The notes: generated by a model from the letters alone, not told the origin. Positions 1 to 10,214 are shown, counted from the first letter of the stretch. The stretch is DNA of 64,000 nt from Manduca sexta (GCF_014839805.1 NC_051116.1:4197556-4261555); one strand, 5' to 3'. Made by a program: numbers and translations.

Positions 1-376
1 CTGCTTATCTAGCGCATGATTAAACTCTCAAGCAACTTCTTGCAGAAAATACAGGAAAAGCACCCACTTTTCTTCCTTGCACTAGTTTTTTTATTCTATA
101 TTACTGTGTGTACTGGTGGCGTAAAAAGTTACACATTGTTCAAAGCAAGCTTAAGTTTTTGAACAACATTTCTGGACGAGAATACATATTTTTATCAGGG
201 TTTCTGGATATCCCATTTATTGTAAGAGAGATCGCAAGCTATCGCTTCTGTTTTCAAGATATAGTTACTACCTTCGTGTCACCCTATATATATGCACATA
301 TATTAATTTGTTTGTATAATCAAATTAATATGTATTATCAAATTAATATGTGTACAGCATCGCTTTACATACTTAT
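1..376. other. AT-rich stretch without recognised feature
   Basis: No gene or known repeat is seen. The only local structure is a short imperfect tandem of 'tcaaattaatatgt' around 319-350. The open frames here look like chance frames in AT-rich DNA. Confidence 0.5.
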
Positions 377-377
377 G

Positions 378-523
378 TATCATCATCAGCCGCAGGATGT
401 CCACTGCTGAACATGGGCCTCTCCTAAAGATTAACAGATCGACCTATTGGAAGCGGCCCACATCGACCTGCGACTTTTATGAGGTCATCTTTCCACCTTG
501 TGGGTTGATGTTCGACGTTGCGC
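378..523 (-). repeat. RTE-clade LINE 3' end fragment
   Basis: Read on the minus strand, this is the decayed C-terminal coding end and tail of an RTE-type LINE. The 'ccactgctgaacatgggcc' block is the complement of the codons for the ...EAYVQQW end seen in better copies at 21844 and 62904. The adjoining 'gaggtcat.tttccaccttgtgggt' block corresponds to the upstream trp-rich C-terminal region. The short (CATCAT) at the left edge is the complement of the (ATG)n tail. It is a 5'-truncated dead copy. Confidence 0.7.
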
Positions 524-839
524 TACGTATGTATGTATATTATTATTATTTATTATTTGTTTGTTATCAGGCAGACAGTTTATTTAACTGATATGCCTGT
601 ATCCTGTAATTTTCGATTCCGGTTTCACTTCCCAGCAATATATTTGTCAAATTTGTTCACATTTTCTGCTGCAACTACATCCTGTTAGAGGTTGTTCAAC
701 ACTCTTACTATTCTGTTAGTCAAGAATTGAATATGTGGTTTGTTACTGGACAAAGGCGGTATATACCTTCAATTATTTTCCCCTTTTTAGGGGCAGAGGT
801 AGTTTTCACTGTCAATTTCGACATGTATATTCCGTTCAT

Positions 840-960
840 GATGGCAGCGAAGATATCGCCATATCAGACATTTTTAACCTCCAGGCTGATATTGAACAGA
901 AAAGCATACCCAATCCAGGGAATCCAACACCTCAGGACAGCAATCATACCGCAATAACCC
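840..960 (-). repeat. Degraded SINE family B fragment
   Basis: The order 'tatcgccatatc', 'aggctgatattga', 'cagaaaagcata' matches the minus-strand body of family B copies such as 55699-55960, but with many substitutions. No head or box B remains. Confidence 0.4.
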
Positions 961-984
961 CATCGAGGCATTTTAAACTAGTGA

Positions 985-1090
985 ACTTTGTAATTCGAGG
1001 TGTTGGATGGTGTTTCTACTGTTCATGGGCGGTCGTATCGTTTACCATCAGGCGACCCGCAAGTTCGTCTCGACATTAAATGAAAAAAAG
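985..1090 (+). repeat. Family C retroposon, 3' part
   Basis: It matches the 3' third of family C: 'attcgaggtgttggatggtg', 'tttctactgttcatgggcgg', 'taccatcaggcga', 'gctcgtctcg', then an A-rich end. It is 5'-truncated, as expected for target-primed reverse transcription. Confidence 0.7.
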
Positions 1091-1127
1091 AACAACAGCC
1101 ATTTTTTACATACCGATATTACTAAAT

Positions 1128-1345
1128 TATCTCCACCTAATGGTAAGTGGAGTAGAGTCCAGTCTGTAGTATAGGGGCATTTAAAGAATTCCACCATATC
1201 ATCTGCATATAATAGGCGACTGAAATGAGGCTATTAGAAGGCGCGGCCTGAACAGCAACACAGAATAATCAAGAGTCCAGATAGAGCGTTGACAGATGAT
1301 TATCCTCGCCAGTCGAAACAATTATGCCGGCTTGATTGTTTTGCA
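1128..1345 (-). repeat. Broken family D copy
   Basis: 'taatggtaagtggagtagag' near the left edge and 'cagtcgaaacaattatgccg' near the right match family D (compare 8217-8445 and 51225-51450). The middle is unrelated or rearranged. Confidence 0.4.
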
Positions 1346-1582
1346 GACCCTACGTTATATTTTGATGGTCGCGGTAGGCGTCCCGCCACAATAGCCTTAC
1401 TCCGGGACAACGCGTTTCAAACGATACACAACGCTCTTTATACGCGATGTTTTTCAAAATTCTCTTTGAAATTTGAAAACATTATTCTGTAGGTGTTTGA
1501 AGTTATTATTAGAGTCTGGGTGTATTTTTTTCGGTATGCAATATGCAATTGTTATTTTCATAGTAACTAGGCTTTCTTTATT

Positions 1583-1868
1583 GCTTCCAGTGACGAGACT
1601 AGCTTGCCGTTCGCGTGATGGTAAGCGATACAACCGCCCATAAACAGTAGAAACATCAACACCTTGAATTACAAAGTATTATTTGGTATCCCCCTGCGCT
1701 TGTTATCCTGAGACATGAGATGTTATGACTTATTATGTCTAGTCATAGCTACAATGTTCTTCAAACCGGAACACAACAGTGACTACACACTGCTGCGTGG
1801 CGGGAGAAATAGATATTGTTGTGGTACTTACACAGGCGGACTTCCACATATGAGAGACCTATCAGTTT
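1583..1868 (-). repeat. Family C retroposon, near full length
   Basis: On the minus strand it runs from the 5' motif 'ggtctctcatatgtggaagt' through 'ccggtttgaagaacattgta' and 'gagacttaac'-like blocks to 'ttaccatcacgcgaacggca'. It is about 285 bp and moderately diverged from the copies at 58471 and 61717. Confidence 0.75.
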
Positions 1869-1904
1869 GATTTATTTGAACACGTTAGTTGGGCCTGTAA
1901 ATTG

Positions 1905-1965
1905 AACCCTAAATAAAAATATAAAAAATCGTGATAAAATCCGTAAAATAGTTTTATTTCAATGT
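1905..1965 (+). repeat. Penelope-like 3' terminal fragment
   Basis: 'aatcgtgataaaatccgtaa' followed by 'atagttttatttcaatgt' matches the 3' terminal repeat of the Penelope-like copies at 9143-9681 and 16287-16739. It is too short to carry coding sequence. Confidence 0.5.
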
Positions 1966-2346
1966 TTATATTGACTTATTATACGTAGAATGGCTGTTAC
2001 CACGGCCTATTAACTTGATTCAGATCAATTTAACTAAATGGCCTTCGAATGACACGGCATGAGTTCGATTTCCGGCGCAAACATTTGCTGTTGTTGTTTG
2101 TTTGTGGCGGTTTGCTTGGCTGGTACGTTGTCTATAGAGAATGTCTTACATAAGGTGTTAGGGGTAGGCAGAAGCGTTACCATTGCACAGGAATCATGAT
2201 TTGTCAACCAATATAATGATTTTAATAAGCATGCTCCTTTGCGTTATTACTCGAAGTAGCAAGCTTTAATAAATGGCAATAAGGTGTTGGGTGAGAATAG
2301 TGTGACTGAGCCGCATGTATTAAATCATATCACGCATTTATCTCCA

Positions 2347-2670
2347 AGGGGTATTCTGAGGGGTATTTTTTTTTTTTTTTTTTTTTCCCTAATGTTTCGC
2401 AAAGTGAATTTGTGGTACCCTGTGGGTGTCGAGGGGGAGTGGGTTTCCGCGATTTGATACGTAGCCCGCTCCCCCCTATTTTATTTAGTGCCATCAACCA
2501 GGTGACACATCGCCTAGTGATGGTTAGAATTTGTTGTACACTGTGGGTTTCAGGGGGGAGTGGGTTTCCGCGATTTGATACGTAGCCCGCTCCCCCCATG
2601 TAATAAGGGAAAGGAAAGTGAAGGAAGGAGGGATTGGGAAAAGGGGAGGAGGGGTATTCTGAGGGGTATT
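2347..2670 (-). repeat. Retroposon with poly(A) tail and 21-bp TSD
   Basis: Perfect 21-bp direct repeats (2347-2367 and 2650-2670, core 'ggggtattctgag') enclose a run of about 18 T followed by a GC-richer body. The T run is the poly(A) tail of a minus-strand retroposon. The body holds two tandem units of about 121 bp (2404-2524 and 2525-2645). Each unit contains 'gtgggtttccgcgatttgat' followed by 'acgtagcccgctcccccc', whose ends can pair as GGGGGAG.GGG with CCCGCTCCCCC. I do not recognise the family. Confidence 0.7.
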
Positions 2671-2924
2671 CGACTGCCTCGGTGGCGTAGTTGTATTGCA
2701 TGTCCGGTACAATAGCGCTCTGAGGTCCTGGGCTCGAATCACGGGTCGGGCAAAGTGATATTTGGGTTTTTCTGCTCAGTATCAGCCCGGAGTCTGGAAT
2801 TTGTGCCCGATATGGCGATAGGCTCGCCCCCTATCACATCATGGGACGGAACATACTTGGCGAAAAGTGGGTGCCCTAGTTGCGCCTCTGCATACCCCTT
2901 CGGGGATAAATGCGTGATGTTATG
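2671..2924 (+). repeat. SINE family B, full length
   Basis: This is a tRNA-derived SINE. Box A-like sequence lies in 'gcctcggtggcgtagttgta' and box B-like sequence in 'ggctcgaatcacgg' (2732-2745, one or two changes from GGTTCGANNCC). The body continues 'gcaaagtgatatttgggttt', 'gtgcccgatatggcgatagg', 'catcatgggacggaacatac' and 'ccccttcggggataaatgcg'. It abuts the retroposon at 2347-2670, and the motif 'gggtattctgag' occurs at its right edge (2924-2935) as well as twice to the left, so the two insertions shared a target region. Confidence 0.85.
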
Positions 2925-2956
2925 GGTATTCTGAGACGCAACCAAGGCATAAATTT

Positions 2957-3213
2957 TTCATATTTTCAAGACTTTGCGGCCTCCATGATCACGGGGGGGA
3001 CTGAGGTGTTGTTCATCCGTAAAGTCAAAGTTACAATATCTACCGACATTTTACAATTATACCACTTTTTAAAATTTAAGTTGGTGGTCCGATCTACGCA
3101 TATCCGCGTTGAAAATATTTGAAACGTCGGGAGAAAAGAAAAATATTAAAACTGCGATAAAATCTGAAAAATAGTTTAATTGAAATATCTAACACGCTAA
3201 ACATAAGAAATCA
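2957..3213 (+). mobile_element. Penelope-like element, short inverted-arm copy
   Basis: Left half is the minus-strand 3' region ('actttgcggcctccatgatc', 'actgaggtgttgttcatccg'). Right half is the plus-strand 3' terminus ('gaaacgtcgggagaaaagaa', 'ctgcgataaaatctgaaaa', ending 'aacataagaaatcat'). The two halves are inverted relative to each other with no coding remainder, so this is a compact tail-to-tail copy. Confidence 0.55.
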
Positions 3214-3218
3214 TAATG

Positions 3219-3416
3219 CACCCACTTTTCGACAAGTGTGTTCTGTCCCATGATGTGATAGGGGAGCTTTTTGCCATATCGGGTACTAATTCCAGACTCC
3301 GGGCTGATACTGAGCAGAAAAACCCAAATATCACTTTGCTCGACCTGGGCTCCGAACTTAGACCTCAGATCGCTGCCGTACCGCGCATGCAGTAAAATTA
3401 CGCCACCAAGGCGGTC
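3219..3416 (-). repeat. SINE family B, truncated
   Basis: Minus-strand copy from 'gcacccacttttcgacaagt' to 'cgccaccaaggcggtc'. The 3' terminal 'ccccttcggggata' block is missing and box B is damaged. It lies six bases from the Penelope-like copy on its left. Confidence 0.8.
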
Positions 3417-3921
3417 TGGATGTATTAAATGCCAATCTCCATTTTTTTATTTTAATAAAATTAAGTCGCAAAACATATTACAATCAAAATTAAAGCTAAT
3501 TATAAAATATACAAGCATAAAAACTAGACTGTATTCCTAAAGTATATATTGTATATTCTTATATATTCCTAAAGTATTCCATTAATCATATGTGGTAATT
3601 ATTTTAAAATTAAATTTTTTTTGGTGAGGCTTCTTGCTAATATAATAGGGTTTTAATTCGACTAATAGGCTATGACGAGATTATTATTCTTGAAAAAATC
3701 TTGCACACATGTAGTATAAGCCGATACAGTTATAAAACCCTGCTTGTTTGTGAACGTATCAAGTGTAGTAATTTGAATGGGAACAAAAAACTTAACTATT
3801 TTTGTACCATAATATGCCAATGCGTTATTGTTATAAATCAGTAGTGTATCGATTTATATTGAATCTATTTTCATTATACGTTATACTTAACCAAGCTAGG
3901 CTTGGCGCAAGTCATAAAAGA
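3417..3921. other. AT-rich stretch without recognised feature
   Basis: No repeat family or gene is recognised. The sequence is AT-rich with short runs of A and T only. Confidence 0.5.
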
Positions 3922-4172
3922 TTAGCTTTTGCTCGCGGCTTCGTCCGCGTGAAGGAGTTTTCTGGGATAAACTTTTTTTCCGACTTACTTGATATGTATC
4001 GTTATATCATGACCAAATTACATAAAATCATTATAAAACGTAGCCTATATCTTATTCTGATGTATAACCAATATTACTGTAAAGTTTTATCCAAATCCGT
4101 TGAGTAGTTTTTTCGTGAAAGAGGAACAAACATACATCCTCACAAACTTTCGTATTAATAATATTAGTAGGA
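3922..4172 (-). mobile_element. Non-autonomous Helitron, 251 bp
   Basis: The right edge on the minus strand starts ATC with 'tcctactaatattattaata'. The left edge is the 3' end: the complement of 'gcttttgctcgcggcttcgt' gives the palindromic GCGG...CCGC hairpin followed by a CTAA variant of the canonical CTAG. A near relative lies at 52262-52520. No Rep/helicase coding sequence. Confidence 0.75.
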
Positions 4173-4611
4173 TAACTTAGACGTCCGTGCCTAGAATCCA
4201 TCATTTAGAATAAGCTTTTGGAAGAAAAACTATATAATTAGTAAGCAAACTCTATAAGATTCCACTTTTTTTTATTACTTTTGGTTTCGCTAATCTCTAC
4301 TTATAAGATTGGATCATTACTCGATAAAAATACACCATACTAAGAAAAAAAAATTGCAGACGAAAATTTGTCCGGTTCAATTATAATCAATAAATATTTT
4401 TAAACATTTACTTCGAGCGTTTATTTATTTTATAGCTTTATTGTACACCAAAGACAAAAACACTTTACTTAAGATTAAAAACAATGAAGGTATAGAAAGG
4501 TTACAATTGACTGTCTTATCGCTTGAGACAATGTCTTACACACAACTATTAAATAGAATAAGATAAAATAACGAGAAAGGACACTGAGGTATAAATAATA
4601 AACATATCATA
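4173..4611. other. AT-rich stretch without recognised feature
   Basis: No gene or repeat is recognised. Confidence 0.5.
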
Positions 4612-4690
4612 AGCCACATAAAGTCCACTGCTGAACATAGGCCTTCCCCCAACGATTTCCAAAAAGACCTGTCGAAAGCGGCCTGCATGT
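4612..4690 (-). repeat. RTE-clade LINE 3' fragment
   Basis: 'gtccactgctgaacataggc' followed by 'cttcccccaacgatttcc' is the complement of the terminal coding end shared with 21844-21930. Only about 80 bp remain. Confidence 0.6.
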
Positions 4691-5087
4691 TATTCATATA
4701 TAAACATATTTTTATTAGTAATTTTTTATTTACTTAACCCTTTTTTACTACAAAGAAAAATGTGCCTAAAAGTTATCAGTAAACTAGTTGTAAATAAAAT
4801 TTTACATGGAATACGCTTATACTTCGCACCACACCATTCTCCGATATGCTTTACATTTCATTTAAGTATACGTTGGATACGAGGTATGATTATTGTCGAT
4901 TGAATATTTCATTATTGACCTTACGTCCGAATGGAGATCTAAATATTTTCTCATGGACTTGAAGACTTCAAAGCTGATTAAATGATATAGAGTTGTTGGT
5001 AAGTGCGATTCATATTTATGATCAGAAGAATAGCCATCTATTAGCTCCTAAATTATTTTATAATTCTAGCTGGAACTAACTGATACC

Positions 5088-5745
5088 CATTGACGTATAT
5101 TCTATAGACACGAACGTCCATATAAACTATTTGCTCAAAATCTGAACTAAAATGGCAATCAAAACGTCACTGTTATAACCTATTTGTTCACTTGAACAAC
5201 AAATAATTTTAGTTATTTGACTAATATTTTTTATTCAAATCCAGGTTTACACTTAGACTAGAGTTCTTACATCATGAGCGCTACTACCACAAGCTATCAA
5301 AATTGACCATACTAAAGTCAGTCTAAATGGTTTGCAGTTCAATTCAGTTGTACACAGTGAATGTTCGGAACGCCAAATCTACTAATAATAATAATAATAT
5401 CAGCCCTGTATTATATACTTGCCCACTGCTGAGCACGGGCCTCCTCTACTACTGAGAGGAGTTAGGCCTTAGTCCACCACGCTGGCCTAGTGCGGATTGG
5501 TAGACTTCACACACCTTCGAAATTCCTATAGAGAACTTCTCAGATGTGCAGGTTTCCTCACGATGTTTTCCTTCACCGTTAAAGCGAACGATAAATTAAC
5601 ACATGATTTTTTAGAAAAGTCAGAGGTGTGTGCCCTTGGGATTTGAACCTGCGGACATTCGTCTCGGCAGTCCGTTCTACACCCAACTAGGCTATCGCCG
5701 CTATATATATAAATCTACTAACTAGTGCATATATATCGATGCTAA
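5088..5745 (-). repeat. Family E element interrupted by a SINE
   Basis: The minus-strand sequence matches 27480-27805 over 'gttccgaacattcactg', 'gactttagtatggtcaa', 'taagtgtaaacctgga' and 'ttagtcaaataa'. A family A SINE splits it at 5386-5710. Family E has no coding sequence and no clear terminal repeats, so its class is unknown. Confidence 0.55.
5386..5710 (-). repeat. SINE family A with 11-bp TSD
   Basis: tRNA-derived SINE on the minus strand. The head 'agcggcgatagcctagttgg' holds box A and 'ggttcaaatcccaag' holds box B. The body includes 'aacggtgaaggaaaacatcg' and 'ggcccgtgctcagcagtggg', and the tail is 'tacagggctgatattattat'. Direct repeats 'aaatctactaa' at 5375-5385 and 5711-5721 are the TSD. 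The insertion splits a family E element. Confidence 0.88.
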
Positions 5746-5821
5746 TAACTTACAAAAATATCATTGAAATCGGTTAGGTGATATCGGAGATTAGTGTTTT
5801 CCTTTTTTTTACTTTATATGT

Positions 5822-5924
5822 TGAGGCGAGTTTACCGTTCGCCTGATGGTAAGCGATAAAACCGCCCATAAACAGTAGAAACACCATACAAAACCTTGAA
5901 TTACAAGGTATTGTTTGGTATACC
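5822..5924 (-). repeat. Family C retroposon, 3' part
   Basis: 'cgttcgcctgatggtaagcg' and 'aaaccgcccataaacagtag' are the complement of the family C 3' third. It stops abruptly at a Penelope-like fragment, suggesting truncation or replacement. Confidence 0.7.
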
Positions 5925-5927
5925 TAC

Positions 5928-6012
5928 ATTTTACAAATATACCAATTTCTTTTCTTTAATTGTTTGCTGTTGAGGTTCCGATCTACTCAGAATGAGCTCA
6001 CAGTGTGAATGG
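5928..6012 (-). repeat. Penelope-like fragment
   Basis: 'gttccgatctactcagaatg' and 'agctcacagtgt' match the complement of the region around the stop codon of the Penelope-like frame at 16480-16560. Confidence 0.5.
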
Positions 6013-6440
6013 CAGACGGTTTTAGTCAATAAAATAAATATTTTTGTTACGTGAATCTAGAACAAAAGAATAACTATTTAGTATCAAGTCCCTGACCGCG
6101 TATGTTACACTCGGAGATTAGTAACTTTACAGCAAGCATTGCGATTTTCATAGACCCGAACCCCATTCGCACGAGGTTTAAACTTCAAACTTACCAAGTG
6201 CTGATTAGACTGTCCCGTTTTGGGAACTAAGAATAAGGTCTCTGTGACTTGAAATTAGAAGTGTGGACGTTGTCAAAACGTCGAACTTACAGCTTAATTG
6301 CATGGCCTCCCTTTCGCGCGGTTGGGTAAAAACCACGACTTCATAGTAGTTTTTTAGGTTCATGCAATGTTAGACAAAGAAATAAAACAATTTGTCGGAT
6401 TTTATCCTGGTTTTTTAAATCGGAGTTAGGCACGTGTTTT
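6013..6440. other. Stretch without recognised feature
   Basis: No gene or repeat is recognised. The sequence is less AT-rich than its surroundings. Confidence 0.45.
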
Positions 6441-6745
6441 TTTTGTGTATCAGACCCATCAGTCAACACTGAGGGCCACACCTACGAATCGGATATTGGA
6501 ATCCTCCGACTTAGCAACTACAAGACCCTGCAGGAAAGTTGGGAGACGATATCTAAGAACGGAAGTGTGGGGGAAGGAGAAGGAACCTTCTTGGAATGGG
6601 AGGAGAGGGAAGGCCAGGAAAAGTTCGCGAGTCCTCATAGGCCTCAATATGAATTGGCAACCATGAGGTATACACACTTAACTGTGTACCTAGGGCTGCG
6701 AAGAATGTCTCCCGTGCATGGGCGTGCATTCGGTGAGGAGACCGA
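6441..6745 (+). repeat. Unclassified family J repeat
   Basis: It shares an ordered set of blocks with the reverse complement of 44328-44606: 'aatcctccgacttagcaact', 'tgcaggaaagttgg', 'aggcc.ggaaaagttcgcgag', 'cacacttaactgtg' and 'cctagggc'. The sequence is G-rich and purine-biased in its middle. No terminal repeats, no tail and no box B are visible. Open frames on both strands overlap and look like a consequence of composition. Confidence 0.5.
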
Positions 6746-7193
6746 GCGTACAAGAATTACCTCGGGGAGGCACGTAAGTGTGTTGTGCAGTGTGTTCGGG
6801 ATCACTTATATCCAGTTTCAAACATCATCATCAAGGCCAGCGTAATTCTGCCGGCTGGCGAGGGATAAACTTCCATCATCAATCCTCTATTTTGACCCTC
6901 TCTTCTTACCAGGTGCAGTGGGTCACCTTGCCAAACCTGTATTTCTATACATATATTGTACTATAACTATTCTCTTACATTCTAGAACTAATTGTCCATA
7001 ATAAGAAAATTACCAACAATTTCTACAAACTATAAAGTGTTGAAGAAATTGATATTACCACCGAGGGCGCAGTATACTTTTACGATAACACAAATGGCTT
7101 CATGGAGCTATTCTTATTTTCTTGCAATAAAAATGAATGTTAAAACGTTTATGGTGTGGTAACTAATAGTTAATTTAATCTATGGACTATAAA
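6746..7193. other. Stretch without a supported gene
   Basis: A short 'catcatcatcaaggccagcg' stretch near 6826 resembles a LINE tail junction but cannot be assigned. Nothing else is recognised. Confidence 0.4.
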
Positions 7194-7553
7194 TGCTTCG
7201 GTGACGTAATTTGTACGCGTTACGAGTACTCGCTGAGGTCCAGGGTTCAAATCTCGAGTCGGGCCAATAATAAATGTTATTTGATTATTCTTTCTTAAAA
7301 ATTACTGCAGCTCGGAGTTAGGAAGTTGGCGGTGTGATACCCCCGTGCCTAAGAAAGCACGTGAAGCCGTTGGTCCTGCGCCTGGTCAAGCCGGTCATGT
7401 CGTATTGCCATGTCACTGGACTATGAGAGTGAAGGAACTGAGAATGCTTGTGTATTGTGCACACACTTGTACACTATAATATCTCTTGCGTACCTGGCTG
7501 CTCTCAGTTTAGATTCACTTTCGTGGCCGAAATTCGGCTAGGAAGGATTCATT
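7194..7553 (+). repeat. SINE family F, full length
   Basis: tRNA-derived SINE. Head 'gcttcggtgacgtaatttgt', box B-like 'gggttcaaatctcg', then 'ttcttaaaaattactgcagc', 'aagcacgtgaagccgttggt' and 'gactatgagagtgaaggaac'. The 3' end contains 'cttgtgtattgtgcacacac' and 'gccgaaattcggctaggaag', the latter with a small self-complementary 'gccgaaattcggc'. This is the most complete F copy here. Confidence 0.82.
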
Positions 7554-8216
7554 CTGTTTGTGGTACGCGGTGGTACCTACACTGGCGAATTGAGAATGTA
7601 ATCTACCCCTTGAAATAAAAGCGTGATGCTATCGTCGACGTGTTTAAAGAGATGTAGTTTGTAGTTATAGGCCCTGAGCAACTTAACGAGAAGATACTGA
7701 ATTCAATTAAAGAATGACAAAAAAAATTATAACCTAAAAGCTGTCTGAAAATGACTACTAAATATATCATTTAAAAGAAAAGAAAAGAAAAAACGTCGAA
7801 TTGATAACCCACTACTTTTTTAAAGTCGGTTGAAAACTGCATGTTTTATAGATAGGTACTAATTAAAAAGTACATTTGATAGAATACCTATCAAGGTAAA
7901 AATTACCGTAGACTATTCAAATGCATAAATTATTAAAGTGTTAATATAATTTACATTTACAACATCAATTTTTGTGTTACGACCAGGCTTAATATCAAAG
8001 CCGTTACTTTGATGTTTTCCAATTTATTTTAATATTAGAACATGCTTTCGTTTTATTTATTTTCCCGCTGGTTTCATTATGCTCTAATGCCAACGTTAGA
8101 TGATACTGAATACTGATCTATTCAATTCATTGTCAGAAATCAATATAATTATAAATTTGTATTTACTAATATATTAAATTCCATTTTTATTTGATTATTT
8201 TTTAATTTTTTTTATT
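7554..8216. repeat. Simple repeat and short dispersed motif
   Basis: An (AAAAG)n microsatellite lies at about 7772-7792. It is followed by 'tttaaagtcggttgaaaact' (about 7820-7839), a short motif I have seen dispersed in lepidopteran DNA. Otherwise AT-rich with no gene. Confidence 0.5.
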
Positions 8217-8446
8217 CGTGCACAGCTCATTGCCCATACTACACTTGATGGTAAGTGGAGTGGGGTCCTTCAGAGTGTCGACTGATGATACAATTATCAT
8301 GCCGGCCTGTTGAAACCGCATATACACAGACTGATCCCGGAACGCGACACACTTACGTGAGCCACTATGGCGGGATTTAAACACCTTGTGTACGATGGTC
8401 GCTATCCGTGCGGATATAAAAATAAATCCTATCACCAGCAAGATAA
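8217..8446 (-). repeat. Family D repeat, near full length
   Basis: On the minus strand: 'tatccgcacggatagcgacc', 'acaaggtgtttaaatcccgc', 'catagtggctcacgtaagtg', 'cgttccgggatcagtctgtg', 'ccccactccacttaccatca'. Related copies lie at 24930, 33299, 51225 and 61225. No box A/B and no terminal inverted repeat. The 'actccacttaccatca' block parallels the 3' block of family C, so D may be a retroposon tail too. Confidence 0.65.
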
Positions 8447-8558
8447 TATTAATATAATTATTCTCAGTTGTAGAGGAGTCCATCTCCGTAGGATAGTAAG
8501 TAACAGGGCTGATATTATTATTGTTATAGGTAGATAAAATTTTACAAAGTATTTTATA

Positions 8559-8840
8559 CTAGCTATGCCCACGGCTTCGCCCGCGTGGAAATTAGTGCGT
8601 CACAAAGGTTTTCCCGTGTAAATCCCGATCCACGAGATTTTAAACAAACCCCGCGACCTCTTCAACATCTTATATTTCAGTCAATTTACAATAAACCGTA
8701 ATGTTCTATTAACTTAAACCTTCCTCAAGAATTGCACAATCTTTTAGTAAAAACCATACAAAGATCCGTTCAGAATATTTTGAGAAAATCGATCACATAC
8801 AGACAGGTTTTGGGGACTTTGTTTTATAATATATAAAATC
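8559..8840 (-). mobile_element. Degraded Helitron
   Basis: The left edge 'ctagctatgcccacggcttc' followed by 'gcccgcgtgga' is the complement of the Helitron 3' hairpin and CTAG end. The interior keeps 'atccgttcagaatattttga' and 'ttgttttataatatataaa', typical of the 5' half. It is diverged, with no coding sequence. Confidence 0.6.
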
Positions 8841-9128
8841 ACGTATTCGATTCTCAAAAACATCCGGATGAAATAAAATATTTTAAAATATATCGTAAAT
8901 AATTCATTATTGATGCAAAAGTTCGCGCTGTGAATGAATAATATCAATTTATACAGCCGGATGTTAAAATATGGACAGACTTAATTATCTTTAACTAAGA
9001 TGTATCTAGACTTGATCTAGGTAGAAGTTGAATTTTAATAATTTTGTGAGAATTTTTCATTTTTAATATATTCAAAAAGGAGGTTATCAACTCAACGTGC
9101 ACCAATATAATTCCTATTAGAACTAAAC
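8841..9128. other. AT-rich stretch without recognised feature
   Basis: Nothing recognised. Confidence 0.5.
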
Positions 9129-9695
9129 ACATGTGCCAAATTATTTCTTATGTTTACGCGAATGTCAGACATTGAAAATAAAACTATTTAACGGATTTTT
9201 TCGCGGTTTTTATATTATTTTCTCCCGACGCTCTACGAAGTCTGCAGTCGCTGAACATTCTGAAGGACGCTCCAATCATTATTTGCGATTAGACAAGCCA
9301 TAAATCCTTGCCCAAGAACAACGATACCTGCTTAGGATGATTCGCGAGGCTATTGAAATTAAAAAATATCCAAATTTCAATAGGGAAGATGGTTGGAAGC
9401 TTGCACAAGCCTGGGATCCTATTCTACATTTAATTAAATCGGATCCCAAAAGTCCGGCTGCCAGACCTCAAGACAGTGTGTTCTCATTCTGCGTAGATCG
9501 ACAGCTAAAATTTAAAAAAGTTGTATAATTGTAAAATGTAGTAGATATTGTAACTTTGACTTTACGGATGAACAACACCTCAGTCCCCCCGTGACCATGA
9601 AGGCTGCAAAGTGTTCGAAACGTGGGGAGAAAATAATAATATAAAAACCTTGAAAAAATCCGTTAAATAGTTTTATTTTCAACATGTGCCAAATT
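9129..9695 (+). mobile_element. Penelope-like element, 5'-truncated, 14-bp TSD
   Basis: Perfect 14-bp direct repeats 'acatgtgccaaatt' (9129-9142 and 9682-9695) bound the insertion. The left end is an inverted partial copy of the 3' terminal repeat ('atttcttatgtttacgcgaa', 'cggtttttatattattttct', 'cccgacgctctacgaag'). Then come the last codons of a protein (9304-9528), a 3' untranslated part with 'gaccatgaaggctgcaaagt' and the plus-strand terminal repeat. Inverted terminal segments with a truncated body and a TSD fit Penelope-like retroelements. Other retroelements cannot be fully excluded from a short tail. Confidence 0.65.
9304..9528 (+). pseudogene. C-terminal remnant of a Penelope-like protein
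   Basis: The frame following an in-frame stop at 9301-9303 encodes the C-terminal end of the element protein, containing the stretch REAIEIKKYPNFNREDGWKL and ending near FCVDRQLKFKKVV. In Penelope-like elements the region after the reverse transcriptase is a GIY-YIG endonuclease, and R/E..E...NFNR.DG..L patterns are usual near its end; this is recalled family knowledge, not a search. The reverse transcriptase and the catalytic GIY-YIG part are absent because of 5' truncation, so it is non-functional. A Met at 9337 is inside this remnant and is unlikely to be a real start. The same segment is found at 16346-16522 and, frameshifted, on the minus strand at 14922-15125. Confidence 0.6.
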
Positions 9696-10214
9696 TCTAA
9701 ATGTTAGAGACGTATGTTTGTATGTAAGTATGTATGGTTATGTATTTCACGGAAACTAGAAACATTGCATCAAATATTTTTCATCAGACTATGAAGTATT
9801 CTTCATCTTTTATTAAAATTGGTTAAGTAGTTTGTGACGACATTATAACTCAGTCTAAACCTTCGGGGAAAAAAGTGTAGGTAAATTAAATTATATTTCA
9901 AACACCAGCAGCCCATTAGTAACGTCATATCGTGACCACATCAGCTCATAGCGTACTATATTGACAAGCGCGTAATACCGACAAATTGACTGCGGCATAC
10001 ACTTTCGGACAATACAGTGTAGCATCCATAAAATAAAATGCTTGTTTCATCACATAGGCGAACATAGTTGCACTTATGATGTCAAGGGACATGAGAATAT
10101 TTAATTATTACTTAGATACTCTAAAGATATAAACTAAAGATATTTTATATTGAACAAAAGATAAATGAAAGACTATAAAGTAAACAAAGAAGCCAGCTCG
10201 GGCATAATCATATA
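9696..10214. other. AT-rich stretch without recognised feature
   Basis: A short (TATG) imperfect run near 9715-9742. Nothing else is recognised. Confidence 0.45.

Noticed and set aside
2330..2701. 123-codon minus-strand frame, the longest here
   Set aside because: It spans a poly(T) tail, a tandem GC-rich repeat and a SINE edge and includes a lysine run from the tail, so it is not a gene.
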